Below the pieces are notes generated by a model that worked only from the letters and a program-made list of their open reading frames with translations, was not told where the DNA came from and searched no databases. The position numbers and the translations under genes were made by a program. DNA of 64,000 bases from Paralithodes platypus. Its lineage: Eukaryota > Arthropoda > Malacostraca > Decapoda > Lithodidae. The stretch spans positions 14,404,444 to 14,468,443 of the forward strand of contig CM064481.1 of assembly GCA_032716605.1 (NCBI GenBank). The letters run 5' to 3'. Positions 11,301 to 24,712 of this stretch are shown here, in pieces (the stretch's first letter is position 1; each line of letters opens with the position of its first letter).

Positions 11301-14300
11301 TTTAGTGTACAATCTCAGAAAATATTTTTTGAGAAAATATTATTTTGTCAATTCAATCTTAACTAGCCTAGTTTTTAGGGTGATTTTAGCTCTATTATAT
11401 GTCTACGTCTCGTGTAGATAGCCTAGTTATAGGGGCTCTAAATCCCGTTTTATGTCTCCACTATACAAGACCAATTCACTTTAGTGTACAATCTCAGAAA
11501 ATATTTTTTGAGAAAATATTATTTTGTCAATTCAATCTTAACTAGCCTAGTTTTTAGGGTGATTTTAGCTCCTTTATTTGTCTACGTCTCGTGTAGATAG
11601 CCTAGTTATAGAGGCTCTAAATTCCCTTTTGTGTCTCCACTATACAAGACCAATTCACTTTAGTGTACAATCTCAGAAAATATTTTTTGAGAAAATATTA
11701 TTTTGTCAATTCAATCTTAACTAGCCTAGTTTTTAGGGTGATTTTAGCTCCGTTATTTGTCTACGTCTCGTGTAGATAGCCTAGTTATAGAGGCTCTAAA
11801 TCCTGTTTCGTGTCTCCACTATACAAGACCAATTCACTTTAGTGTACAATCTCAGAAAATATTTTTTGAGAAAATATTATTTTGTCAATTCAATCTTAAC
11901 TAGCCTAGTTTTTAGGGGGGTTTTAGCTCTGTTATTTGTCTACGTCTCGTGTAGATAGCCTAGTTATAGGGGCTCTAAATCCTGTTTCGTGTCTCCACTA
12001 TACAAGACCAATTCACTTTAGTGTACAATCTCAGAAAATATTTTTTGAGAAAATATTATTTTGTCAATTCAATCTTAACTAGCCTAGTTTTTAGGGTGAT
12101 TTTAGCTCCGTTATTTGTCTACGTCTCGTGTAGATAGCCTAGTTATAGAGGCTCTAAATCCTGTTTCGTGTCTCCACTATACAAGACCAATTCACTTTAG
12201 TGTACAATCTCAGAAAATATTTTTTGAGAAAATATTATTTTGTCAATTCAATCTTAACTAGCCTAGTTTTTAGGGGGGTTTTAGCTCTGTTATTTGTCTT
12301 CGTCTCATGTAGATAGCCTAGTTATAGGGGCTCTAAATCCTGTTTCATGTCTCCACTATACAAGACCAATTCACTTTAGTGTACAATCTCAGAAAATATT
12401 TTTTGAGAAAATATTATTTTGTCAATTCAATCTTAACTAGCCTAGTTTTTAGGGTGATTTTAGCTCTGTTATTTGTCTACCTCTCGTGTAGATAGCCTAG
12501 TTATAAAGGCTCTAAATCCTGTTTCGTGTCTCCACTATACAAGACCAATTCACTTTAGTGTACAATCTCAGAAAATATTTTTTGAGAAAATATTATTTTG
12601 TCAATTCAATCTTAACTAGCCTAGTTTTTAGGGTGATTTTAGCTCCGTTATTTGTCTACGTCTCGTGTAGATAGCCTAGTTATAGAGGCTCTAAATCCTG
12701 TTTCGTGTCTCCACTATACAAGACCAATTCACTTTAGTGTACAATCTCAGAAAATATTTTTTGAGAAAATATTATTTTGTCAATTCAATCTTAACTAGCC
12801 TAGTTTTTAGGGTGATTTTAGCTCCGTTATTTGTCTACGTCTCGTGTAGATAGCCTAGTTATAGGGGCTCTAAATCCTGTTTCGTGTCTCCACTATACAA
12901 GACCAATTCACTTTAGTGTACAATCTCAGAAAATATTTTTTGAGAAAATATTATTTTGTCAATTCAATCTTAACTAGCCTAGTTTTTAGGGTGATTTTAG
13001 CTCTGTTATTTGTCTACGTCTCGTGTAGATAGCCTAGTTATAGGGGCTCTAAATCCTGTTTCGTGTCTCCACTATACAAGACCAATTCACTTTAGTGTAC
13101 AATCTCAGAAAATATTTTTTGAGAAAATATTATTTTGTCAATTCAATCTTAACTAGCCTAGTTTTTAGGGTGATTTTAGCTCCGTTATTTGTCTACGTCT
13201 CGTGTAGATAGCCTAGTTATAGAGGCTCTAAATCCTGTTTCGTGTCTCCACTATACAAGACCAATTCACTTTAGTGTACAATCTCAGAAAATATTTTTTG
13301 AGAAAATATTATTTTGTCAATTCAATCTTAACTAGCCTAGTTTTTAGGGGGGTTTTAGCTCTGTTATTTGTCTACGTCTCATGTAGATAGCCTAGTTATA
13401 GAGGCTCTAAATCCTGTTTCGTGTCTCCACTATACAAGACCAATTCACTTTAGTGTACAATCTCAGAAAATATTTTTTGAGAAAATATTATTTTGTCAAT
13501 TCAATCTTAACTAGCCTAGTTTTTAGGGTGATTTTAGCTCTGTTATTTGTCTACGTCTCGTGTAGATAGCCTAGTTATAGAGGCTCTAAATCCCGTTTTG
13601 TGTCTCCACTATACAAGACCAATTCACTTTAGTGTACAATCTCAGAAAATATTTTTTGAGAAAATATTATTTTGTCAATTCAATCTTAACTAGCCTAGTT
13701 TTTAGGGTGATTTTAGCTCCGTTATTTGTCTACGTCTCGTGTAGATAGCCTAGTTATATGGCTCTAAATCCTGTTTCGTGTCTCCACTATACAAGACCAA
13801 TTCACTTTAGTGTACAATCTCAGAAAATATTTTTTGAGAAAATATTATTTTGTCAATTCAATCTTAACTAGCCTAGTTTTTAGGGTGATTTTAGCTCTGT
13901 TATATGTCTACGGCTCGTGTAGATAGCCTAGTTATAGGGGCTCTAAATCCTGTTTCGTGTCTCCACTATACAAGACCAATTCACTTTAGTGTACAATCTC
14001 AGAAAATATTTTTTGAGAAAATATATTTTGTCAATTCAATCTTAACTAGCCTAGTTTTTAGGGTGATTTTAGCTCCGTTATTTGTCTACCTCTCGTGTAG
14101 ATAGCCTAGTTATAGAGGCTCTAAATCCTGTTTCGTGTCTCCACTATACAAGACCAATTCACTTTAGTGTACAATCTCAGAAAATATTTTTTGAGAAAAT
14201 ATTATTTTGTCAATTCAATCTTAACTAGCCTAGTTTTTAGGGTGATTTTAGCTCCGTTATTTGTCTACGTCTCGTGTAGATAGCCTAGTTATAGGGGCTC

Positions 14301-17300
14301 TAAATCCTGTTTCGTGTCTCCACTATACAAGACCAATTCACTTTAGTGTACAATCTCAGAAAATATTTTTTGAGAAAATATTATTTTGTCAATTCAATCT
14401 TAACTAGCCTAGTTTTTAGGGTGATTTTAGCTCTGTTATATGTCTACGTCTCGTGTAGATAGCCTAGTTATAGGGCTCTAAATCCTGTTTCGTGTCTCCA
14501 CTATACAAGACCAATTCACTTTAGTGTACAATCTCAGAAAATATTTTTTGAGAAAATATTATTTTGTCAATTCAATCTTAACTAGCCTAGTTTTTAGGGT
14601 GATTTTAGCTCCGTTATTTGTCTACGTCTCGTGTAGATAGCCTAGTTATAGGGGCTCTAAATCCTTTTGTGTCTCCACTATACAAGACCAATTCACTTTA
14701 GTGTACAATCTCAGAAAATATTTTTTGAGAAAATATTATTTTGTCAATTCAATCTTAACTAGCCTAGTTTTTAGGGGGATTTTAGCTCTGTTATTTGTCT
14801 ACGTCTCGTGTAGATAGCCTAGTTATAGAGGCTCTAAATCCTGTTTCGTGTCTCCACTATACAAGACCAATTCACTTTAGTGTACAATCTCAGAAAATAT
14901 TTTTTGAGAAAATATTATTTTGTCAATTCAATCTTAACTAGCCTAGTTTTTAGGGGGATTTTAGCTCTGTTATTTGTCTACGTCTCGTGTAGATAGCCTA
15001 GTTATAGGGCTCTAAATCCTGTTTCGTGTCTCCACTATACAAGACCAATTCACTTTAGTGTACAATCTCAGAAAATATTTTTTGAGAAAATATTATTTTG
15101 TCAATTCAATCTTAACTAGCCTAGTTTTTAGGGGGTTTTAGCTCTGTTATTTGTCTACGTCTCGTGTAGATAGCCTAGTTATAGGGGCTCTAAATCCTGT
15201 TTCGTGTCTCCACTATACAAGACCAATTCACTTTAGTGTACAATCTCAGAAAATATTTTTTGAGAAAATATTATTTTGTCAATTCAATCTTAACTAGCCT
15301 AGTTTTTAGGGTGATTTTAGCTCCGTTATTTGTCTACGTCTCGTGTAGATAGCCTAGTTATAGGGGCTCTAAATCCTGTTTCGTGTCTCCACTATACAAG
15401 ACCAATTCACTTTAGTGTACAATCTCAGAAAATATTTTTTGAGAAAATATTATTTTGTCAATTCAATCTTAACTAGCCTAGTTTTTAGGGTGATTTTAGC
15501 TCTGTTATTTGTCTACCTCTCGTGTAGATAGCCTAGTTATAGAGGCTCTAAATCCTGTTTCGTGTCTCCACTATACAAGACCAATTCACTTTAGTGTACA
15601 ATCTCAGAAAATATTTTTTGAGAAAATATTATTTTGTCAATTCAATCTTAACTAGCCTAGTTTTTAGGGTGATTTTAGCTCCGTTATTTGTCTACGTCTC
15701 GTGTAGATAGCCTAGTTATAGAGGCTCTAAATCCTGTTTCGTGTCTCCACTATACAAGACCAATTCACTTTAGTGTACAATCTCAGAAAATATTTTTTGA
15801 GAAAATATTATTTTGTCAATTCAATCTTAACTAGCCTAGTTTTTAGGGTGATTTTAGCTCTATTATATGTCTACGTCTCGTGTAGATAGCCTAGTTATAG
15901 GGGCTCTAAATCCCGTTTTATGTCTCCACTATACAAGACCAATTCACTTTAGTGTACAATCTCAGAAAATATTTTTTGAGAAAATATTATTTTGTCAATT
16001 CAATCTTAACTAGCCTAGTTTTTAGGGTGATTTTAGCTCCGTTATTTGTCTACGTCTCGTGTAGATAGCCTAGTTATAGAGGCTCTAAATCCACTTTTGT
16101 GTCTCCACTATACAAGACCAATTCACTTTAGTGTACAATCTCAGAAAATATTTTTTGAGAAAATATTATTTTGTCAATTCAATCTTAACTAGCCTAGTTT
16201 TTAGGGTGATTTTAGCTCTGTTATTTGTCTACGTCTCGTGTAGATAGCCTAGTTATAGAGGCTCTAAATCCTGTTTCGTGTCTCCACTATACAAGACCAA
16301 TTCACTTTAGTGTACAATCTCAGAAAATATTTTTTGAGAAAATATTATTTTGTCAATTCAATCTTAACTAGCCTAGTTTTTAGGGGTTTTAGCTCTGTTA
16401 TTTGTCTACGTCTCGTGTAGATAGCCTAGTTATAGGGGCTCTAAATCCTGTTTCGTGTCTCCACTATACAAGACCAATTCACTTTAGTGTACAATCTCAG
16501 AAAATATTTTTTGAGAAAATATTATTTTGTCAATTCAATCTTAACTAGCCTAGTTTTTAGGGTGATTTTAGCTCCGTTATTTGTCTACGTCTCGTGTAGA
16601 TAGCCTAGTTATAGAGGCTCTAAATCCTGTTTCGTGTCTCCACTATACAAGACCAATTCACTTTAGTGTACAATCTCAGAAAATATTTTTTGAGAAAATA
16701 TTATTTTGTCAATTCAATCTTAACTAGCCTAGTTTTTAGGGGGGTTTTAGCTCTGTTATTTGTCTACGTCTCGTGTAGATAGCCTAGTTATAGGGGCTCT
16801 AAATCCTGTTTCGTGTCTCCACTATACAAGACCAATTCACTTTAGTGTACAATCTCAGAAAATATTTTTGAGAAAATATTATTTTGTCAATTCAATCTTA
16901 ACTAGCCTAGTTTTTAGGGTGATTTTAGCTCCGTTATTTGTCTACGTCTCGTGTAGATAGCCTAGTTATAGAGGCTCTAAATCCTGTTTCGTGTCTCCAC
17001 TATACAAGACCAATTCACTTTAGTGTACAATCTCAGAAAATATTTTTTGAGAAAATATTATTTTGTCAATTCAATCTTAACTAGCCTAGTTTTTAGGGTG
17101 ATTTTAGCTCCGTTATTTGTCTACGTACGTGTAGATAGCCTAGTTATAGGGGCTCTAAATCCCGTTTCGTGTCTCCACTATACAAGACCAATTCACTTTA
17201 GTGTACAATCTCAGAAAATATTTTTTGAGAAAATATTATTTTGTCAATTCAATCTTAACTAGCCTAGTTTTTAGGGTGATTTTAGCTCCGTTATTTGTCT

Positions 17301-20300
17301 ACGCCTCGTGTAGATAGCCTAGTTATAGGGCTCTAAATCCTGTTTCGTGTCTCCACTATACAAGACCAATTCACTTTAGTGTACAATCTCAGAAAATATT
17401 TTTTGAGAAAATATTATTTTGTCAATTCAATCTTAACTAGCCTAGTTTTTAGGGTGATTTTAGCTCCGTTATATGTCTACGTCTCGTGTAGATAGCCTAG
17501 TTATAGGGGCTCTAAATCCTGTTTCGTGTCTCCACTATACAAGACCAATTCACTTTAGTGTACAATCTCAGAAAATATTTTTTGAGAAAATATTATTTTG
17601 TCAATTCAATCTTAACTAGCCTAGTTTTTAGGGTGATTTTAGCTCCGTTATTTGTCTACGTCTCGTGTAGATAGCCTAGTTATAGGGGCTCTAAATCCTG
17701 TTTCGTGTCTCCACTATACAAGACCAATTCACTTTAGTGTACAATCTCAGAAAATATTTTTTGAGAAAATATTATTTTGTCAATTCAATCTTAACTAGCC
17801 TAGTTTTTAGGGTGATTTTAGCTCTGTTATTTGTCTACCTCTCGTGTAGATAGCCTAGTTATAGAGGCTCTAAATCCTGTTTCGTGTCTCCACTATACAA
17901 GACCAATTCACTTTAGTGTACAATCTCAGAAAATATTTTTTGAAAAATAATATTTTGTCAATTTATTCATCTTAACTAGCCTAGTTTTTAGGGTGATTTT
18001 AGCTCCGTTATTTGTCTACGTCTCGTGTAGATAGCCTAGTTATAGGGGCTCTAAATCCTGTTTCGTGTCTCCACTATACAAGACCAATTCACTTTAGTGT
18101 ACAATCTCAGAAAATATTTTTTGAGAAAATATTATTTTGTCAATTCAATCTTAACTAGCCTAGTTTTTAGGGTGATTTTAGCTCCGTTATTTGTCTACGT
18201 CTCGTGTAGATAGCCTAGTTATAGAGGCTCTAAATCCTGTTTCGTGTCTCCACTATACAAGACCAATTCACTTTAGTGTACAATCTCAGAAAATATTTTT
18301 TGAGAAAATATTATTTTGTCAATTCAATCTTAACTAGCCTAGTTTTTAGGGTGATTTTAGCTCTGTTATATGTCTACGTCTCGTGTAGATAGCCTAGTTA
18401 TAGGGGCTCTAAATCCCGTTTTATGTCTCCACTATACAAGACCAATTCACTTTAGTGTACAATCTCAGAAAATATTTTTTGAGAAAATATTATTTTGTCA
18501 ATTCAATCTTAACTAGCCTAGTTTTTAGGGTGATTTTAGCTCCGTTATTTGTCTACGTCTCATGTAGATAGCCTAGTTATAGAGGCTCTAAATCTTATTT
18601 CGTGTCTCCACTATACAAGACCAATTCACTTTAGTGTACAATCTCAGAAAATATTTTTTGAGAAAATATTATTTTGTCAATTCAATCTTAACTAGCCTAG
18701 TTTTTAGGGGGTTTTTAGCTCTGTTATTTGTCTACGTCTCGTGTAGATAGCCTAGTTATAGGGGCTCTAAATCCTATTTCGTGTCTCCACTATACAAGAC
18801 CAATTCACTTTAGTGTACAATCTCAGAAAATATTTTTTGAGAAAATATTATTTTGTCAATTCAATCTTAACTAGCCTAGTTTTTAGGGTGATTTTAGCTC
18901 TGTTATTTGTCTACGTCTCGTGTAGATAGCCTAGTTATAGGGGCTCTAAATCCTGTTTCGTGTCTCCACTATACAAGACCAATTCACTTTAGTGTACAAT
19001 CTCAGAAAATATTTTTTGAGAAAATATTATTTTGTCAATTCAATCTTAACTAGCCTAGTTTTTAGGGTGATTTTAGCTCCGTTATTTGTCTACGTCTCGT
19101 GTAGATAGCCTAGTTATAGGGGCTCTAAATCCTGTTTCGTGTCTCCACTATACAAGACCAATTCACTTTAGTGTACAATCTCAGAAAATATTTTTTGAGA
19201 AAATATTATTTTGTCAATTCAATCTTAACTAGCGTAGTTTTTAGGGGGGATTTTAGCTCTGTTATTTGTCTACGTCTCATGTAGATAGCCTAGTTATAGG
19301 GGCTCTAAATCCTGTTTCATGTCTCCACTATACAAGACCAATTCACTTTAGTGTACAATCTCAGAAAATATTTTTTGAGAAAATATTATTTTGTCAATTC
19401 AATCTTAACTAGCCTAGTTTTTAGGGTGATTTTAGCTCTGTTATTTGTCTACGTCTCGTGTAGATAGCCTAGTTATAGGGGCTCTAAATCCTGTTTCGTG
19501 TCTCCACTATACAAGACCAATTCACTTTAGTGTACAATCTCAGAAAATATTTTTTGAGAAAATATTATTTTGTCAATTCAATCTTAACTAGCCTAGTTTT
19601 TAGGGTGATTTTAGCTCTGTTATTTGTCTACGTCTCGTGTAGATAGCCTAGTTATAGGGGCTCTAAATCCCGTTTCGTGTCTCCACTATACAAGACCAAT
19701 TCACTTTAGTGTACAATCTCAGAAAATATTTTTTGAGAAAATATTATTTTGTCAATTCAATCTTAACTAGCCTAGTTTTTAGGGTGATTTTAGCTCCGTT
19801 ATTTGTCTACGTCTCGTGTAGATAGCCTAGTTATAGGGGCTCTAAATCCTGTTTCGTGTCTCCACTATACAAGACCAATTCACTTTAGTGTACAATCTCA
19901 GAAAATATTTTTTGAGAAAATATTATTTTGTCAATTCAATCTTAACTAGCCTAGTTTTTAGGGTGATTTTAGCTCCGTTATTTGTCTACGTCTCGTGTAG
20001 ATAGCCTAGTTATAGGGGCTCTAAATCCTGTTTCGTGTCTCCACTATACAAGACCAATTCACTTTAGTGTACAATCTCAGAAAATATTTTTTGAGAAAAT
20101 ATTATTTTGTCAATTCAATCTTAACTAGCCTAGTTTTTTGTTTTGTTTAGCTCTATTATATGTCTACGTCTCGTGTAGATAGCCTAGTTATAGGGGCTCT
20201 AAATCCTGTTTCGTGTCTCCACTATACAAGACCAATTCACTTTAGTGTACAATCTCAGAAAATATTTTTTGAGAAAATATTATTTTGTCAATTCAATCTT

Positions 20301-23300
20301 AACTAGCCTAGTTTTTAGGGTGATTTTAGCTCCGTTATTTGTCTACGTCTCGTGTAGATAGCCTAGTTATAGGGGCTCTAAATCCCGTTTCGTGTCTCCA
20401 CTATACAAGACCAATTCACTTTAGTGTACAATCTCAGAAAATATTTTTTGAGAAAATATTATTTTGTCAATTCAATCTTAACTAGCCTAGTTTTTAGGGT
20501 GATTTTAGCTCCGTTATTTGTCTACGTCTCGTGTAGATAGCCTAGTTATAGAGGCTCTAAATCCTGTTTCGTGTCTCCACTATACAAGACCAATTCACTT
20601 TAGTGTACAATCTCAGAAAATATTTTTTGAGAAAATATTATTTTGTCAATTCAATCTTAACTAGCCTAGTTTTTAGGGTTTTTTAGCTCTGTTATTTGTC
20701 TACGTCTCGTGTAGATAGCCTAGTTATAGAGGCTCTAAATCCTGTTTCGTGTCTCCACTATACAAGACCAATTCACTTTAGTGTACAATCTCAGAAAATA
20801 TTTTTTGAGAAAATATTATTTTGTCAATTCAATCTTAACTAGCCTAGTTTTTAGGGTGATTTTAGCTCTGTTATATGTCTACGTCTCGTGTAGATAGCCT
20901 AGTTATAGGGGCTCTAAATCCTGTTTCGTGTCTCCACTATACAAGACCAATTCACTTTAGTGTACAATCTCAGAAAATATTTTTTGAGAAAATATTATTT
21001 TGTCAATTCAATCTTAACTAGCCTAGTTTTTAGGGTGATTTTAGCTCCGTTATTTGTCTACGTCTCGTGTAGATAGCCTAGTTATAGGGGCTCTAAATCC
21101 AGTTTTGTCTCCACTATACAAGACCAATTCACTTTAGTGTACAATCTCAGAAAATATTTTTTGAGAAAATATTATTTTGTCAATTCAATCTTAACTAGCC
21201 TAGTTTTTAGGGTGATTTTAGCTCCGTTATTTGTCTACGTCTCGTGTAGATAGCCTAGTTATAGAGGCTCTAAATCCTGTTTCGTGTCTCCACTATACAA
21301 GACCAATTCACTTTAGTGTACAATCTCAGAAAATATTTTTTGAGAAAATATTATTTTGTCAATTCAATCTTAACTAGCCTAGTTTTTAGGGGGGTTTTAG
21401 CTCTGTTATTTGTCTACGTCTCATGTAGATAGCCTAGTTATAGGGGCTCTAAATCCTGTTTCATGTCTCCACTATACAAGACCAATTCACTTTAGTGTAC
21501 AATCTCAGAAAATATTTTTGAGAAAATATTATTTTGTCAATTCAATCTTAACTAGCCTAGTTTTTAGGGTGATTTTAGCTCTGTTATATGTCTACGTCTC
21601 GTGTAGATAGCCTAGTTATAGGGGCTCTAAATCCCATTTTCGTGTCTCCACTATACAAGACCAATTCACTTTAGTGTACAATCTCAGAAAATATTTTTTG
21701 AGAAAATATTATTTTGTCAATTCAATCTTAACTAGCCTAGTTTTTAGGGTGATTTTAGCTCCGTTATTTGTCTACGTCTCGTGTAGATAGCCTAGTTATA
21801 GAGGCTCTAAATCCTGTTTCGTGTCTCCACTATACAAGACCAATTCACTTTAGTGTACAATCTCAGAAAATATTTTTTGAGAAAATATTATTTTGTCAAT
21901 TCAATCTTAACTAGCCTAGTTTTTAGGGTGATTTTAGCTCTGTTATATGTCTACGTCTCGTGTAGATAGCCTAGTTATAGGGCTCTAAATCCCGTTTCGT
22001 GTCTCCACTATACAAGACCAATTCACTTTAGTGTACAATCTCAGAAAATATTTTTTGAGAAAATATTATTTTGTCAATTCAATCTTAACTAGCCTAGTTT
22101 TTAGGGTGATTTTAGCTCTGTTATTTGTCTACGTCTCGTGTAGATAGCCTAGTTATAGGGGCTCTAAATCCTGTTTCGTGTCTCCACTATACAAGACCAA
22201 TTCACTTTAGTGTACAATCTCAGAAAATATTTTTTGAGAAAATATTATTTTGTCAATTCAATCTTAACTAGCCTAGTTTTTAGGGTGATTTTAGCTCCGT
22301 TATTTGTCTACGTCTCGTGTAGATAGCCTAGTTATAGGGGCTCTAAATCCTGTTTCGTGTCTCCACTATACAAGACCAATTCACTTTAGTGTACAATCTC
22401 AGAAAATATTTTTTGAGAAAATATTATTTTGTCAATTCAATCTTAACTAGCCTAGTTTTTAGGGTGATTTTAGCTCCGTTATTTGTCTACGTCTCGTGTA
22501 GATAGCCTAGTTATAGGGCTCTAAATCCCGTTTTCGTGTCTCCACTATACAAGACCAATTCACTTTAGTGTACAATCTCAGAAAATATTTTTTGAGAAAA
22601 TATTATTTTGTCAATTCAATCTTAACTAGCCTAGTTTTTAGGGTGATTTTAGCTCCGTTATTTGTCTACGTCTCGTGTAGATAGCCTAGTTATAGAGGCT
22701 CTAAATCCTGTTTCGTGTCTCCACTATACAAGACCAATTCACTTTAGTGTACAATCTCAGAAAATATTTTTTGAGAAAATATTATTTTGTCAATTCAATC
22801 TTAACTAGCCTAGTTTTTAGGGGGGTTTTAGCTCTGTTATTTGTCTACGTCTCATGTAGATAGCCTAGTTATAGGGGCTCTAAATCCTGTTTCATGTCTC
22901 CACTATACAAGACCAATTCACTTTAGTGTACAATCTCAGAAAATATTTTTGAGAAAATATTATTTTGTCAATTCAATCTTAACTAGCCTAGTTTTTAGGG
23001 TGATTTTAGCTCTGTTATATGTCTACGTCTCGTGTAGATAGCCTAGTTATAGGGGCTCTAAATCCTGTTTCGTGTCTCCACTATACAAGACCAATTCACT
23101 TTAGTGTACAATCTCAGAAAATATTTTTTGAGAAAATATTATTTTGTCAATTCAATCTTAACTAGCCTAGTTTTTAGGGTGATTTTAGCTCCGTTATATG
23201 TCTACGTCTCGTGTAGATAGCCTAGTTATAGAGGCTCTAAATCCTGTTTCGTGTCTCCACTATACAAGACCAATTCACTTTAGTGTACAATCTCAGAAAA

Positions 23301-24702
23301 TATTTTTTGAGAAAATATTATTTTGTCAATTCAATCTTAACTAGCCTAGTTTTTAGGGTGATTTTAGCTCCGTTATTTGTCTACGTCTCGTGTAGATAGC
23401 CTAGTTATAGAGGCTCTAAATCCTGTTTCGTGTCTCCACTATACAAGACCAATTCACTTTAGTGTACAATCTCAGAAAATATTTTTTGAGAAAATATTAT
23501 TTTGTCAATTCAATCTTAACTAGCCTAGTTTTTAGGGTGATTTTAGCTCCGTTATATGTCTACGTCTCGTGTAGATAGCCTAGTTATAGGGGCTCTAAAT
23601 CCTGTTTCGTGTCTCCACTATACAAGACCAATTCACTTTAGTGTACAATCTCAGAAAATATTTTTTGAGAAAATATTATTTTGTCAATTCAATCTTAACT
23701 AGCCTAGTTTTTAGGGTGATTTTAGCTCCGTTATATGTCTACGTCTCGTGTAGATAGCCTAGTTATAGGGGCTCTAAATCCTGTTTCGTGTCTCCACTAT
23801 ACAAGACCAATTCACTTTAGTGTACAATCTCAGAAAATATTTTTTGAGAAAATATTATTTTGTCAATTCAATCTTAACTAGCCTAGTTTTTAGGGTGATT
23901 TTAGCTCCGTTATTTGTCTACGTCTCGTGTAGATAGCCTAGTTATAGAGGCTCTAAATCCGTTTCGTGTCTCCACTATACAAGACCAATTCACTTTAGTG
24001 TACAATCTCAGAAAATATTTTTTGAGAAAATATTATTTTGTCAATTCAATCTTAACTAGCCTAGTTTTTAGGGGGATTTTAGCTCCGTTATTTGTCTACG
24101 TCTCGTGTAGATAGCCTAGTTATAGGGGCTCTAAATCCTGTTTCGTGTCTCCACTATACAAGACCAATTCACTTTAGTGTACAATCTCAGAAAATATTTT
24201 TTGAGAAAATATTATTTTGTCAATTCAATCTTAACTAGCCTAGTTTTTAGGGTGATTTTAGCTCTGTTATATGTCTACGTCTCGTGTAGATAGCCTAGTT
24301 ATAGGGGCTCTAAATCCCGTTTTGTGTCTCCACTATACAAGACCAATTCACTTTAGTGTACAATCTCAGAAAATATTTTTTGAGAAAAAATTATTTTGTC
24401 AATTCAATCTTAACTAGCCTAGTTTTTAGGGTGATTTTAGCTCCGTTATTTGTCTACGTCTCGTGTAGATAGCCTAGTTATAGAGGCTCTAAATCCCCTT
24501 TTGTGTCTCCACTATACAAGACCAATTCACTTTAGTGTACAATCTCAGAAAATATTTTTTGAGAAAATATTATTTTGTCAATTCAATCTTAACTAGCCTA
24601 GTTTTTAGGGGGGTTTTAGCTCTGTTATTTGTCTACGTCTCGTGTAGATAGCCTAGTTATAGGGGCTCTAAATCCCGTTTCGTGTCTCCACTATACAAGA
24701 CC
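2319..24702 (+). repeat. ~179-bp satellite array, direct orientation, about 125 copies
   Basis: The monomer recurs at 178-179 bp (for example, eight copies take 1431 bp between 21410 and 22841). Each has an inverted motif ctacgtctcgtgtag, the element cctagttatag, a dyad CACTTTAGTG, an AAAATATTTT dyad followed by a second gaaaatatt, and cttaactagcctag. Variant positions include gaggc/ggggc, cccg/cctg, ttatttg/ttatatg, gtgatttt/ggggtttt and tcgtg/tcatg. The frames of about 66 codons that recur in it are by-products of the repeat. Monomer size near nucleosome length and array size suggest (peri)centromeric or heterochromatic satellite, which is inference. Confidence 0.97.
10061..10107 (+). repeat. 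Degenerate, shortened satellite monomer
   Basis: One monomer has lost roughly 40 bp between ccactata and gaaaatatt (the accaattcactttagtg part). It carries attccgaat, a run of T, then gataaaatatt and ttccctctt in place of ttcaatctt. It is the most divergent copy in the direct block and sits beside other unusual copies (10432, run of A; 10872, shortened ctacgagccgtag). Confidence 0.8.
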
Positions 24703-24712
24703 TAGGATTTAG
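24703..24712. other. Satellite orientation switch point
   Basis: The direct array stops in mid-monomer at tatacaagacc (24702). The inverted array begins in mid-monomer at gaaacagg (24713). Between them lies taggatttag, nine bases of which repeat the aggatttag found just inside the inverted block, suggesting a templated microduplication at the breakpoint. Confidence 0.85.

Noticed and set aside
2537..24114. Recurring frames of about 66 codons beginning MSTSRVDSLV
   Set aside because: They are produced by reading across the 179-bp satellite, start at ctacg-region codons and end in the next monomer. No conservation beyond the DNA repeat itself.
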